A DNA stretch of 64,000 nucleotides from Porticoccaceae bacterium UBA4026 (lineage in GTDB: Bacteria > Pseudomonadota > Gammaproteobacteria > Pseudomonadales > Porticoccaceae). The position numbers were made by a program, and so were the translations under genes. Positions 26,199 through 34,838 of this stretch are shown here, one piece after another (positions within the stretch are counted from its first letter, which is position 1; every line of letters begins with the position of its first letter). The notes beneath the pieces were generated by a model. The model saw nothing but the letters and a program-made list of their open reading frames with translations, did no database searches and was not told the origin of the DNA. The stretch spans positions 35,083 to 99,082 of the forward strand of contig DGAQ01000024.1 in assembly GCA_002382445.1 (NCBI GenBank), written 5' to 3'.

Positions 26199-27656
26199 TT
26201 AAGCCTGGTACCAACTTCGGTCATCATTCTCTATGAGAATCTCGGCCTTGGACGGTCCCCAAGAGCCCGCACTATAGCCTTTAGTTCCAATCTTTTTATC
26301 CTTCCAGGTCGCTAGTAATCTATCGCACCAACGCCAAGAAGCTTCAATTTCGTCTTTACTAACAAACAACCACTGATCACCCTTGATAACCTCGAGAAAT
26401 AAACGCTCATAAGCGTCGGCTATTCTTGACTCGCCAGAGGAATCAAAAAAATCTAGATTAAGGGTTCGCTTTTCCGTACTCAGCCGCTCTTTTAGACTTT
26501 GTTTTTTTGACACCATCTCCAACTGAATGCCTTCATTGGGTTGAAGACGAATGACTAACTTATTATTAGCTTCGCCCTCTGTTTCAGGAAATAATGAATG
26601 TGGATTATCCTTATACACAATCACAACTTGAGTCACCTTTTCTCTCATTCGCTTACCGGTACGCAGATAAAACGGTACGCCAGCCCATCGCCAATTGTCG
26701 ATGTGTACTTTTAAGGCCACATAAGTCTCATTGTCACTACTATTACTTTCGCTACCTTCCTCTTCCATATAGCCGACTACTGGCGAGCCCTCAACCCAGC
26801 CTGCCGAATACTGGCCACGCACGGCGTGATCAGCGACATTGGTATCACAAATGGGGCGTAAGGCCCTTAATAACTTCACCTTTTCAGCACGTATCTCATC
26901 AGCCTGAAGTGAGCTAGGAGGCTCCATAGCGACCATACAAAGTAGCTGTAAAAGATGGTTTTGCACCATGTCACGCAACTGACCTACCTTGTCGTAGTAT
27001 GACCAACGGCCTTCTATACCTACTGTTTCAGCCGCGGTAATCTGAACATGATCAATACAGCTATTATCCCACTGAGAATTAATCATTCGATTGGCAAAGC
27101 GAAGTGCAAGTAAATTTTGTACCGTTTCCTTGCCAAGGTAATGATCGATCCGATATATATTACGCTCTGAAAAGTATTCGCCGACGGCGCCATTTACTTC
27201 TCCAGAGCTCTTTAAATCGTGTCCAATTGGCTTTTCCAACACAATACGTGAGGTTTTATCGACACAGTTCGCATCATGTAAGTGTCTGGATATAGATCCG
27301 AACAAACTGGGTGGAGTCGCTAGGTAATAAATAATCGTACGCTTTTGCACAGTCCATTGTTTCAGAGCAGCAAATTCAAGCTTTTGCGAGAAATCAATTT
27401 TTATATAACTGAGTCGTCGACTAAATCCCTGCCAAGCTTTTTCATCAAAATTTCCATCAATATTGGTGCCTTTGAGTAGCTTGAGAGTATCTTCGATGAA
27501 CTCAGCCGTATCGATAGCTTCACGAGCGACGCCCGCAATACGAACGCTGTCTGCCAGTAATCCGGCTTTATGAAGCTGAAACAACGCTGGTAGCAATTTG
27601 CGTTTTGCTAAATCGCCTCGAGCGCCAAAAACTACCAGATCAATATTACTGCTCAT
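26199..27656 (-). CDS. zwf: Glucose-6-phosphate 1-dehydrogenase
   Basis: 485-residue Zwf, oxidising glucose 6-phosphate and making NADPH at the entry of the Entner-Doudoroff and pentose phosphate routes. N-terminal coenzyme motif VVFGARGDLAKRKLLPAL, catalytic RIDHYLGKETVQNLLALRF near residues 172-190, and GVPFYLRTGKRM near 323. Complete. A 66-base gap separates it from eda, so an extra promoter there is possible; I see no clear HexR site in it. Confidence 0.97.
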   Translation of the reverse strand: MSSNIDLVVFGARGDLAKRKLLPALFQLHKAGLLADSVRIAGVAREAIDTAEFIEDTLKLLKGTNIDGNFDEKAWQGFSRRLSYIKIDFSQKLEFAALKQWTVQKRTIIYYLATPPSLFGSISRHLHDANCVDKTSRIVLEKPIGHDLKSSGEVNGAVGEYFSERNIYRIDHYLGKETVQNLLALRFANRMINSQWDNSCIDHVQITAAETVGIEGRWSYYDKVGQLRDMVQNHLLQLLCMVAMEPPSSLQADEIRAEKVKLLRALRPICDTNVADHAVRGQYSAGWVEGSPVVGYMEEEGSESNSSDNETYVALKVHIDNWRWAGVPFYLRTGKRMREKVTQVVIVYKDNPHSLFPETEGEANNKLVIRLQPNEGIQLEMVSKKQSLKERLSTEKRTLNLDFFDSSGESRIADAYERLFLEVIKGDQWLFVSKDEIEASWRWCDRLLATWKDKKIGTKGYSAGSWGPSKAEILIENDDRSWYQA

Positions 27657-27722
27657 TTTATACCTCAGTATTTATTCATCAGTCAACATTAGGCTGACAG
27701 ATACTTTATCACCAGTCCTGCT

Positions 27723-28343
27723 CTATTTTGCCGCAAGCTCAACTGCCTCTTTGGCCAATTTTTCTATCTCAGCCCAGCGTTTTTCACGTATTAAACTCGC
27801 TGCTGCAATCCACGATCCGCCAACGCTAAGAATATTATCTAAAGCCAGATAATCTGCAACATTATGCAAGCCAATACCACCGGTGGCACAAAATCGAGCG
27901 TCAGCAAAAGGGCCCGCTATTGATTTCAACATGTTGACACCTCCAGACGCCTCTGCGGGGAAAAATTTGAATTCACTATATCCATAGTCCAATCCCCGCA
28001 TCAATTCACTGACCGATGAGACACCCGGCAAAAGTGGTATGGAGCAACCCCTGGCAGCTTCAAGCAAGCCCTCCGTGGTCCCAGGCGAGACCATGAACTG
28101 GCAGCCTATATCTTCAGATAAAGCAATTTGCTCTGCATTACAGACTGTACCAGAACCCACTATAGCCCCCGGAACCCGTCTAATAATTTCCTTCATACCT
28201 TCAATAGCAGCCTTAGTTCTCAACGTTATTTCCAACACATTTAAACCGCCAGCCAACAACGCCTCGGCGAGAGGCACAGCATCACTCACTCTGTCTAAAG
28301 TAATAACGGGAATGATGGGACTCCCAGATAATAAATCGCGCAC
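27723..28343 (-). CDS. eda: KDPG aldolase (GTG start proposed)
   Basis: 206-residue 2-keto-3-deoxy-6-phosphogluconate aldolase, splitting KDPG into pyruvate and glyceraldehyde 3-phosphate. Signatures: LEITLRTKAAIEGM, GAIVGSGTVCN, the Schiff-base lysine in EFKFFPAEASGG, and FCATGGIGLHNV. The frame is open to an ATG at 28382 inside glk, but AAGGAG ends 6 bases before the GTG at 28343 and directly overlaps the glk stop, so GTG is the better start. The product still covers the full barrel. Confidence 0.94.
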   Translation of the reverse strand: MRDLLSGSPIIPVITLDRVSDAVPLAEALLAGGLNVLEITLRTKAAIEGMKEIIRRVPGAIVGSGTVCNAEQIALSEDIGCQFMVSPGTTEGLLEAARGCSIPLLPGVSSVSELMRGLDYGYSEFKFFPAEASGGVNMLKSIAGPFADARFCATGGIGLHNVADYLALDNILSVGGSWIAAASLIREKRWAEIEKLAKEAVELAAK

Positions 28344-28353
28344 TAACAACTCC

Positions 28354-29325
28354 TTAAATTTGCTGTAGTTTTTTTGCTGCACCGAGAAGTCCTAGATTAC
28401 TGCTAATAACCAAATAGACGGGTATCGGCTTCAAGTAGCTGACAAACCGACCTTTGTCCTCAAACTTGCGACGAAAACCACTCCTGATGAAAAATTCTTG
28501 GAAGCGAGGAATGACACCACCGGCTATATAAATACCGCCTTTAGCGCCAAAGGTTAGCGCCAGATTTCCCGCCGCGGCCCCGACACCTTCACAGAACATA
28601 TTAAGCGTCTGCAAGGCTTTAGTATCACTCTCATCCAACGCCGCAGCAACCACTTCAGCCGGAGTTTCAAAATCAGCATCAACATTTTCTATGCTGCACA
28701 ATGCAGTATAAATATTAAGCAGTCCTTTGCCGGACAATAATCGCTCTAATGAAACTCGCCCGAAACGAGCCCTAAGGGCGCTAACCACGGCACTTTGCAA
28801 ATCATCTATGGGCGCATAATCAGCATGACCACCCTCAGTGTCCAACACATGATAGCCATCAGCGTATGGGACTAAACAAGCGACACCCAAACCAGTTCCC
28901 GCCCCCAGTATGCCGATAGCCTTGTTGGCAAGGGGCGCCTCTCCACCTACCTTTACTAAATCATCCTGAGACAACTCGGTAATGCCGTGGGCGACTGCCT
29001 CAAAATCATTAATAATTAAAATAGTGTCGCAGCCTAAGGAAGCCTGTAATTCAGACTTTGTAAATGTCCAGTGACTATTGGTAAAGCTAATTATTTCAGT
29101 ATCAGGTGGGCACGCAACTGCAAAACAGGCGCTAGAAGGAGGATTTTGCCAGCCAGTGGCACTTTTTATCTCCTCCAGTAAAATGGTGATCAAATTCTCG
29201 AACTCAGGGTACTCTTCCACCGAGTGATGGAATTCATACTGGCTCTCTAAGTGCCCCTCTAAGAGCGCTGTAAATCTTGCATTAGTACCGCCAATGTCAG
29301 CCACCAAACTCCATTTATGACTCAT
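28354..29325 (-). CDS. glk: Glucokinase
   Basis: 323-residue ATP-dependent glucokinase of the bacterial Glk family (not ROK): N-terminal phosphate motif LVADIGGTNARFTALL, the middle ILGAGTGLGVACLVPYADG and GGHADYAP blocks with the catalytic acid and sugar contacts, and the C-terminal GAKGGIYIAGGVIPR. Makes glucose 6-phosphate for Zwf. It begins 3 bases after edd and its stop runs into the eda ribosome site, showing a tight operon. Its presence implies uptake of free glucose rather than PTS delivery. Confidence 0.95.
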   Translation of the reverse strand: MSHKWSLVADIGGTNARFTALLEGHLESQYEFHHSVEEYPEFENLITILLEEIKSATGWQNPPSSACFAVACPPDTEIISFTNSHWTFTKSELQASLGCDTILIINDFEAVAHGITELSQDDLVKVGGEAPLANKAIGILGAGTGLGVACLVPYADGYHVLDTEGGHADYAPIDDLQSAVVSALRARFGRVSLERLLSGKGLLNIYTALCSIENVDADFETPAEVVAAALDESDTKALQTLNMFCEGVGAAAGNLALTFGAKGGIYIAGGVIPRFQEFFIRSGFRRKFEDKGRFVSYLKPIPVYLVISSNLGLLGAAKKLQQI

Positions 29326-29328
29326 GCT

Positions 29329-31152
29329 TTACTCTCCAGGAAACAGGTAGGATGCGCCCTGCTCTGCATTACTTATATTCGCACGGTTAACTGCAAACAG
29401 CTCACGTCCACAACCTCGCTGGCCTGCTGTCGGTTGCTGTGCTGACTCACGGCTATTAATTGCATCAATATCGCCAATATAAGATAACTCACCGGTAACC
29501 GCATTGACCCTAATTAAATCGCCATCCCGCAACTTAGCTAAAATACCTCCGCAGGCCGCTTCAGGCACCAAATGAATAGCCGCTGCCACCTTACCCGAGG
29601 CCCCGGACATTCGCCCATCAGTAACTAAAGCAACCTTATAGCCCCTATCCTGTAGCACACCCAAGAAAGGCGTCAACTTGTGTAACTCGGGCATTCCTAA
29701 AGCTCTAGGTCCTTGGAAGCGAACGACAACAACACAGTCTCGGTCCAACTGACCAGATTTGAACAAGGGTTCTAAGTGATATTGGTCATCAATAACCACT
29801 GCTGGAGCTTCAATAATTTGATGTTCAGTGGCGACCGCAGACACCTTGATAACGCCTCTCCCAAGATTTCCAGTCAGCAGCCGAAGGCCACCCTCGTTTG
29901 AAAAGGGTTGATCTACCGTTGTTAACACCTCCCTATCTAGCGGCGTTATCGGGGACTCACGCCATATGATCTTGTCGTTGTCTAAAAATGACTCTTGAGT
30001 GAAATCAGCAAAACTATCCCCCCAGATGGTCTTAGCATCTGAGTGCATAAACCCACCATTAATCAACTGGCGAAACATACAACTAGTCCCACCGGCCGCA
30101 TGAAAATGATTCACGTCAGCCTGTCCATTTGGGTAAATACGAGCCAGTAAAGGCACGACTGCCGACAAGTCAGCTATATCATCCCAATTTAGAATAATTC
30201 CTGCTGCTCGGGCGATAGCCACAAGGTGCATTGTATGATTAGTGGAACCACCTGAGGAAAGAAGTGCAACCGTTGCATTAACAATAGAACGTTCATCTAC
30301 CAACTCACCTACAGGTCTATAATCGCTCCCTAATGCAGTTATTCGCGACAACTGATGACAGGCTTCTACCGTTAAGCGTTCGCGCATGGGATGGCTTGGA
30401 TTAACAAATGAGCTCCCAGGCAATTGCAGGCCTAGTGCCTCAAGCACCACCTGATTACTATTTGCCGTACCATAAAAAGTACAGGTACCTGCGCTATGAT
30501 AAGAGTCGGACTCAGCCTGTAAAAGTTCTTCACGGCCAATCTTGCCCTCGGCAAATAGCTGCCTAATTCTCTGCTTTTCTTTGTTACTTAGTCCGGATTC
30601 CATTGGACCTGCGGGAACAAAAATAGCCGGTAAATAGCCAAAACTCAGAACCCCTATTAACAGGCCAGGTACAATTTTGTCACAAATACCCAAGGCTAAA
30701 ACGCCATCAAACATCTGATGAGATAGCGCAATCGCAGTGCACTGAGCAATAATATCTCGACTGAGCAGACTCAATTCCATACCATCTTGACCCTGAGTTA
30801 CTCCATCACACATCGCCGGTACTCCACCAGCGACTTGGGCCGTGCCACCGACCTCTCTCATAGCTCGCTTAATCAGTTCAGGGTATTCTGCATAGGGATG
30901 GTGAGCCGACAACATGTCATTGTAGGCCGTAACAATTGCGACGTTGGCTGCCTGCATGAGCCTAAGGCTATCTTTGTCACTGTCACCACAGGCGGCAAAC
31001 CCATGTGCGAGATTACCGCAACTCAACTTACCTCTCGTCGGTCGATTATCACGATCTTCAGCAATTTGTGTTAAATAATCACCACGCAAAGTCCGACTGC
31101 GCTCTATAATACGCTCTGTAACTGCAGCAACTTGAAGATTGAGGTGGCCCAT
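29329..31152 (-). CDS. edd: 6-Phosphogluconate dehydratase
   Basis: 607-residue iron-sulfur dehydratase of the IlvD/Edd family, making KDPG from 6-phosphogluconate. N-terminal VTERIIERSRTLRGDYL, VTAYNDMLSAHHPYAEYP, GVPAMCDGVTQGQDGMELS, ALGICDKIVPGLLIG and SGGSTNHTMHLVAIARAAG carry the cluster cysteines and active-site residues; the C-terminal RMSGASGKVAAAIH is also present. GGAG 6 bases before the ATG at 31152 supports that start over the frame reaching 31179. First gene of the operon; two HexR-like palindromes lie just upstream. Confidence 0.96.
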   Translation of the reverse strand: MGHLNLQVAAVTERIIERSRTLRGDYLTQIAEDRDNRPTRGKLSCGNLAHGFAACGDSDKDSLRLMQAANVAIVTAYNDMLSAHHPYAEYPELIKRAMREVGGTAQVAGGVPAMCDGVTQGQDGMELSLLSRDIIAQCTAIALSHQMFDGVLALGICDKIVPGLLIGVLSFGYLPAIFVPAGPMESGLSNKEKQRIRQLFAEGKIGREELLQAESDSYHSAGTCTFYGTANSNQVVLEALGLQLPGSSFVNPSHPMRERLTVEACHQLSRITALGSDYRPVGELVDERSIVNATVALLSSGGSTNHTMHLVAIARAAGIILNWDDIADLSAVVPLLARIYPNGQADVNHFHAAGGTSCMFRQLINGGFMHSDAKTIWGDSFADFTQESFLDNDKIIWRESPITPLDREVLTTVDQPFSNEGGLRLLTGNLGRGVIKVSAVATEHQIIEAPAVVIDDQYHLEPLFKSGQLDRDCVVVVRFQGPRALGMPELHKLTPFLGVLQDRGYKVALVTDGRMSGASGKVAAAIHLVPEAACGGILAKLRDGDLIRVNAVTGELSYIGDIDAINSRESAQQPTAGQRGCGRELFAVNRANISNAEQGASYLFPGE

Positions 31153-31179
31153 AATAGCTCCGAAAGGGTAAAAGTGCAT

Positions 31180-31194
31180 TGTAACTAAATTACA
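31180..31194. promoter_or_regulatory. Candidate HexR site 3, edd promoter
   Basis: TGTAACTAAATTACA matches the HexR consensus TGTAATWWWATTACA at 14 of 15 positions (only the sixth base differs). It lies 28 bases before the edd start, an ideal place for repression of the Entner-Doudoroff operon. Confidence 0.7.
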
Positions 31195-31232
31195 TCATAA
31201 GGTCATGTTTAATCAAAAATAAAGCTAATAAA

Positions 31233-31247
31233 CGTAATTTTATTACA
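31233..31247. promoter_or_regulatory. Candidate HexR site 4, edd/pgi region
   Basis: CGTAATTTTATTACA matches the HexR consensus at 14 of 15 positions. It lies midway between the divergent edd and pgi genes, 53 bases (start to start) from site 3, so paired binding could control both directions. Confidence 0.65.
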
Positions 31248-31336
31248 TTTATTGCCGCTAAAAGCGGTAAAAAGTAAGATCTCGCGGGCAATTTTACTCT
31301 TTTATTACATAGCCCGAAACAGGAATAAAACACTCA

Positions 31337-32932
31337 ATGAAAGATAATATGTACTCGCCCAACGCCACTGAAGCATGGTCTACGCTAGAATCACTAGCCA
31401 CCAGTATGGGTAACTGTACAATCCAAGATTTTTTTAATTCAGAGACAAACCGTGCCAGTCGAATGACCCTAAAGGTAGATGAGTTACTGCTAGACTATTC
31501 AAAAAATTTAGTCAGTAATGAGGTGTTTCAGCAACTATTAGCGCTGGCTGAACAGTCCAACTTGAAAGCACACCGTAGCGCCATGTTTGCTGGTGAAGTG
31601 ATCAATACTACAGAGGATCGTGCGGTGCTACATGCCGCACTTAGAGCGGAGCCTGAGGATACAACGTCACCAGAAAGTGGGATCCGAAATCAGTTAGTTA
31701 AGGCGCAGCTCGAACAGGTGCGGCTTGTCAGTGAAAAAATTCGTGATGGCCAATGGCTGGGCTCCACCGGAAAAATAATTACCGACGTCATTAACATCGG
31801 TATTGGCGGCTCAGACTTAGGTCCAAAACTGGCCTGTAATGCCCTTACAGAATTCTCTAACCCTGATATTAATCTGCATTTTATTTCAAATGTTGATGGC
31901 GCTGAGATCCTATCAACTTTAGCCAAATTAAATCCAGAAACGACACTTGTTGCACTGGCGAGCAAAACCTTCACCACTCAGGAGACTTTACTGAACGCCA
32001 AGACAGTCATAAATTGGTTTGAGAAAAACCTAGGCTTGGTGCAAGCTCAAACCTCCAGCCATTTCATCGGCCTAACGGCAAATAAGCCCAATGCCCTAGC
32101 TTATGGCATCCCCGAATCACAAATTCTAGAGTTCTCTGAATGGGTGGGAGGGCGATACTCGCTTTGGTCCAGCATAGGCCTATCTATAGCCATCAGTATT
32201 GGTTTTGATAAATTCGTTCAGATGCTAGCGGGTGCCAGAGCAATGGATTTACACTTCCAGACAGCGCCACTGGGCAACAACATGCCTGTCATCATGGCCT
32301 TGCTGGGAATCTGGTACAGTAATTTTAAAGGCGCCCAATCGAGTGCCGTAATCCCCTATTGCGAGCGCCTATTACTTCTCCCTTCCTATTTACAGCAACT
32401 GGATATGGAAAGTAATGGCAAGGCAACGACGTTGCACGGGAAGTCCACAGACTACGACACAGGCCCTATAATTTGGGGGCAAACCGGCACTAATGGTCAA
32501 CACGCGTTTTTCCAGTTACTTCATCAGGGGACGCGATTGGTTCCCATCGATTTCATCGCTTCAGTGAAAGATGGACTCAGTAATGAGGAACATCACCGTG
32601 TTTTATTAGGTAATATGCTGGGTCAGTCTGCAGCCCTAATGACAGGCCAACCGGCTCCATACGGAGAGCAGCATCGATATTATCCAGGCAACAAGCCATC
32701 GAACACGCTGTTTATGGACAGATTGTCGCCTAAAAACTTTGGCGCTTTGATCGCTCTTTATGAGCACAAAGTATTTGTGCAGGGTAGTATTTGGAATATT
32801 AACTGTTTCGATCAGTGGGGTGTTGAATTGGGTAAGAAAATGGCTAACAGGCTGTTAGATGCCGATCTCGACAGGTCTACTTTAGACCCATCATCTCAAA
32901 GCTTGTTCGAGCACATTGACAAAGTTAAGTAG
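31337..32932 (+). CDS. pgi: Glucose-6-phosphate isomerase
   Basis: 531-residue Pgi, interconverting glucose and fructose 6-phosphates. Signatures: INIGIGGSDLGPKLACNAL near residues 152-170, SKTFTTQETL, EWVGGRYSLWSSIGLSIA near 265-282, and near the C-terminus GSIWNINCFDQWGVELGKK. Divergent from edd. Together with HexR-controlled genes it allows gluconeogenic fructose 6-phosphate to re-enter the Entner-Doudoroff route. Confidence 0.96.
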   Translation: MKDNMYSPNATEAWSTLESLATSMGNCTIQDFFNSETNRASRMTLKVDELLLDYSKNLVSNEVFQQLLALAEQSNLKAHRSAMFAGEVINTTEDRAVLHAALRAEPEDTTSPESGIRNQLVKAQLEQVRLVSEKIRDGQWLGSTGKIITDVINIGIGGSDLGPKLACNALTEFSNPDINLHFISNVDGAEILSTLAKLNPETTLVALASKTFTTQETLLNAKTVINWFEKNLGLVQAQTSSHFIGLTANKPNALAYGIPESQILEFSEWVGGRYSLWSSIGLSIAISIGFDKFVQMLAGARAMDLHFQTAPLGNNMPVIMALLGIWYSNFKGAQSSAVIPYCERLLLLPSYLQQLDMESNGKATTLHGKSTDYDTGPIIWGQTGTNGQHAFFQLLHQGTRLVPIDFIASVKDGLSNEEHHRVLLGNMLGQSAALMTGQPAPYGEQHRYYPGNKPSNTLFMDRLSPKNFGALIALYEHKVFVQGSIWNINCFDQWGVELGKKMANRLLDADLDRSTLDPSSQSLFEHIDKVK

Positions 32933-33890
32933 AAGACTCTGACGCAGCCCCATTGGGTGATCGCAACTCTTTAGGTAGAGAGAAACTAATATTCTCCTTA
33001 ACGCCCTCAAGCTCATGAGGCGGTGTTGCGCCAAAACTCACTAACTGAGCAACCACCCCCTGAACCAAAATTTCAGGAGCCGACGCCCCCGCTGTAACGC
33101 CAACGGTCATTCCATCGCTAAACCATCGAGCGTCCATATCTTGCGGACCATCAATGAGATAGGCAGCACAACCGCATCGTTCTGCTAACTCTTTAAGCCG
33201 ATTAGAATTAGAGCTGGCCACCGAGCCTACAACTAAAACCACATCAGACTCTATTGCCAGCTGCTTGACGGCGTCTTGTCGGTTTTGGGTGGCATAGCAG
33301 ATATCATTTTTGCGCGGGCCCTGTATATCAGGGAACCTCAGCCGCAAAGCCTCAATGACTCCAGCCGTATCGTCCATAGAAAGGGTCGTCTGTGTAACAT
33401 AAGCTAATTTAGAGGGATCTCTCACCACCAACGCCAAAACATCACGCTGATCTTCGACAAGATGTATTGCGCCCCCCTGCGACGCATCAAACTGACCCAT
33501 CGTACCTTCCACCTCGGGGTGCCCTGCATGGCCTATCAGAACGCAATCAATGCCATCAGCACTGTATTTTACTACCTCAAAATGAACTTTAGTCACCAAA
33601 GGGCAGGTCGCATCAAATACCCTAAGACTGCGATCGGAGGCCTCTTTACGCACCGCCTGAGAGACACCATGGGCGCTAAATATAACAATCACATCATCAG
33701 GAACCTCACTCAGCTCCTCAACAAATATAGCACCTCTAGCACGCAAGTTATCGACCACAAATTTATTGTGTACAACCTCGTGTCTAACATATATCGGGGC
33801 ACCAAAAAGATCGAGAGCGCGATCAACTATATCGATCGCACGATCAACGCCAGCGCAAAAACCTCTAGGATTAGCGAGTTTGATATCCAT
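32925..33890 (-). CDS. ispH: 4-Hydroxy-3-methylbut-2-enyl diphosphate reductase
   Basis: 321-residue IspH (LytB), the last MEP-pathway enzyme making IPP and DMAPP. The three iron-sulfur cysteines are in NPRGFCAGVDRAI (residue ~12), VFDATCPLVTKVH and DICYATQNRQDAV; SVASSNSNRL is the conserved substrate motif. The ATG overlaps the fkpB stop (TGATG); a TTG one codon earlier is in frame. It ends 8 bases inside the convergent pgi. The fkpB-ispH-lspA-ileS neighbourhood is widely conserved in gammaproteobacteria. Confidence 0.97.
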   Translation of the reverse strand: MDIKLANPRGFCAGVDRAIDIVDRALDLFGAPIYVRHEVVHNKFVVDNLRARGAIFVEELSEVPDDVIVIFSAHGVSQAVRKEASDRSLRVFDATCPLVTKVHFEVVKYSADGIDCVLIGHAGHPEVEGTMGQFDASQGGAIHLVEDQRDVLALVVRDPSKLAYVTQTTLSMDDTAGVIEALRLRFPDIQGPRKNDICYATQNRQDAVKQLAIESDVVLVVGSVASSNSNRLKELAERCGCAAYLIDGPQDMDARWFSDGMTVGVTAGASAPEILVQGVVAQLVSFGATPPHELEGVKENISFSLPKELRSPNGAASESST

Positions 33891-34330
33891 CAATGTAAGC
33901 TCTCTGGGGCAACATTAATTATTCGGACCTGAAAAATAACATTCTTTCCAGCCAGTGGATGGTTAAAGTCGATCAATGCCCGATCTTCATTAATATCAAC
34001 AATGACTCCCGGTAACTCTCCGTCACCATTTTGAAATGAAAACATAGCGCCAACTTCTATTTCGTCCTGATTAAAATTACTGCGGTCGACTTCCTGAACG
34101 TTTTGGGGATTATGCTGACCAAAAGCATTTTCTGGGGCAATAGTGAACTCCCGCTCATCACCGCCAACCAAACCCATCAGAGAGGACTCAAATCCAGGAA
34201 GTAAATTTCCGTCCCCGACCGTAAAGGTGGCTGCCTGTGCCTCAAAGTTTGAGTCTATAATATGGCCATCTTCCAGCACTAACGCGAAATGCAAGGTGAC
34301 TGTCGTACCCTTATCTACTGATAATGTCAT
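33890..34330 (-). CDS. fkpB: FKBP-type peptidyl-prolyl isomerase (SlpA/FkpB)
   Basis: 146-residue SlyD/SlpA-type proline isomerase and chaperone: FALVLEDGHIIDSNFEAQAATFTVGDG (read in pieces) at the N-terminus, LLPGFESSLMGLVGGDER, and the chaperone flap EFTIAPENAFGQHNPQNVQ, then FNHPLAGKNVIFQVRI. It lacks the metal-binding His tail of SlyD. Translationally linked to ispH and 7 bases after lspA. Confidence 0.93.
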   Translation of the reverse strand: MTLSVDKGTTVTLHFALVLEDGHIIDSNFEAQAATFTVGDGNLLPGFESSLMGLVGGDEREFTIAPENAFGQHNPQNVQEVDRSNFNQDEIEVGAMFSFQNGDGELPGVIVDINEDRALIDFNHPLAGKNVIFQVRIINVAPESLH

Positions 34331-34337
34331 CTCAAAC

Positions 34338-34838
34338 CTAATTTTTTGAATCTTGATCGGATATAAAAGTATCCAATATTAATAAAAATGCGCCGACTGT
34401 AATTCCACTATCAGCAACATTAAATGCCGGAAAATGTCTGCCAGACCAATGAAAGTCAAGAAAATCAATTACATAACCTAAGAATACTCTATCATAAAGA
34501 TTGCCTAAGGCACCGCCTAATATTAGCGCCAACGCTAGACTCTCCAGCCAACGTTGCCTCGGCAAGCGCGTTATCCATACCACGATGACGACACTGACTA
34601 TGGATGACAAGATCGTAAAGAACCAGCGTTGCCAACCCCCTGCATCACTTAAAAAGCTAAAGGCAGCACCATAATTATGCACATGCACTAAATTGAAGAA
34701 ATCGGTTATTACCCTGCCCTGTCCGTAGGAAAAATCAGTCACTATCCATGTTTTTGTTAGCTGGTCAGCAACCAGAATAAGAGCTGTGAGAAAAAACCAC
34801 GCGAACTTATATGCGCCTGTACTTTCAGACTTAGGCAT
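34338..34838 (-). CDS. lspA: Lipoprotein signal peptidase
   Basis: 166-residue inner membrane aspartyl protease that cuts signal peptides of prolipoproteins after lipid attachment. Four membrane helices; the two catalytic aspartates lie in GNLYDRVFLGYVIDFLDFHW and FNVADSGITVGAFLLI, both intact. Starts within the end of ileS (8-base overlap), so it is coupled to it. Substrates in this window include BamD and the first DUF885 protein. Confidence 0.97.
   Translation of the reverse strand: MPKSESTGAYKFAWFFLTALILVADQLTKTWIVTDFSYGQGRVITDFFNLVHVHNYGAAFSFLSDAGGWQRWFFTILSSIVSVVIVVWITRLPRQRWLESLALALILGGALGNLYDRVFLGYVIDFLDFHWSGRHFPAFNVADSGITVGAFLLILDTFISDQDSKN

Noticed and set aside
33462..33932. 156-codon plus-strand frame opposite ispH
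   Set aside because: Antisense shadow of ispH; no ribosome site and no family likeness.
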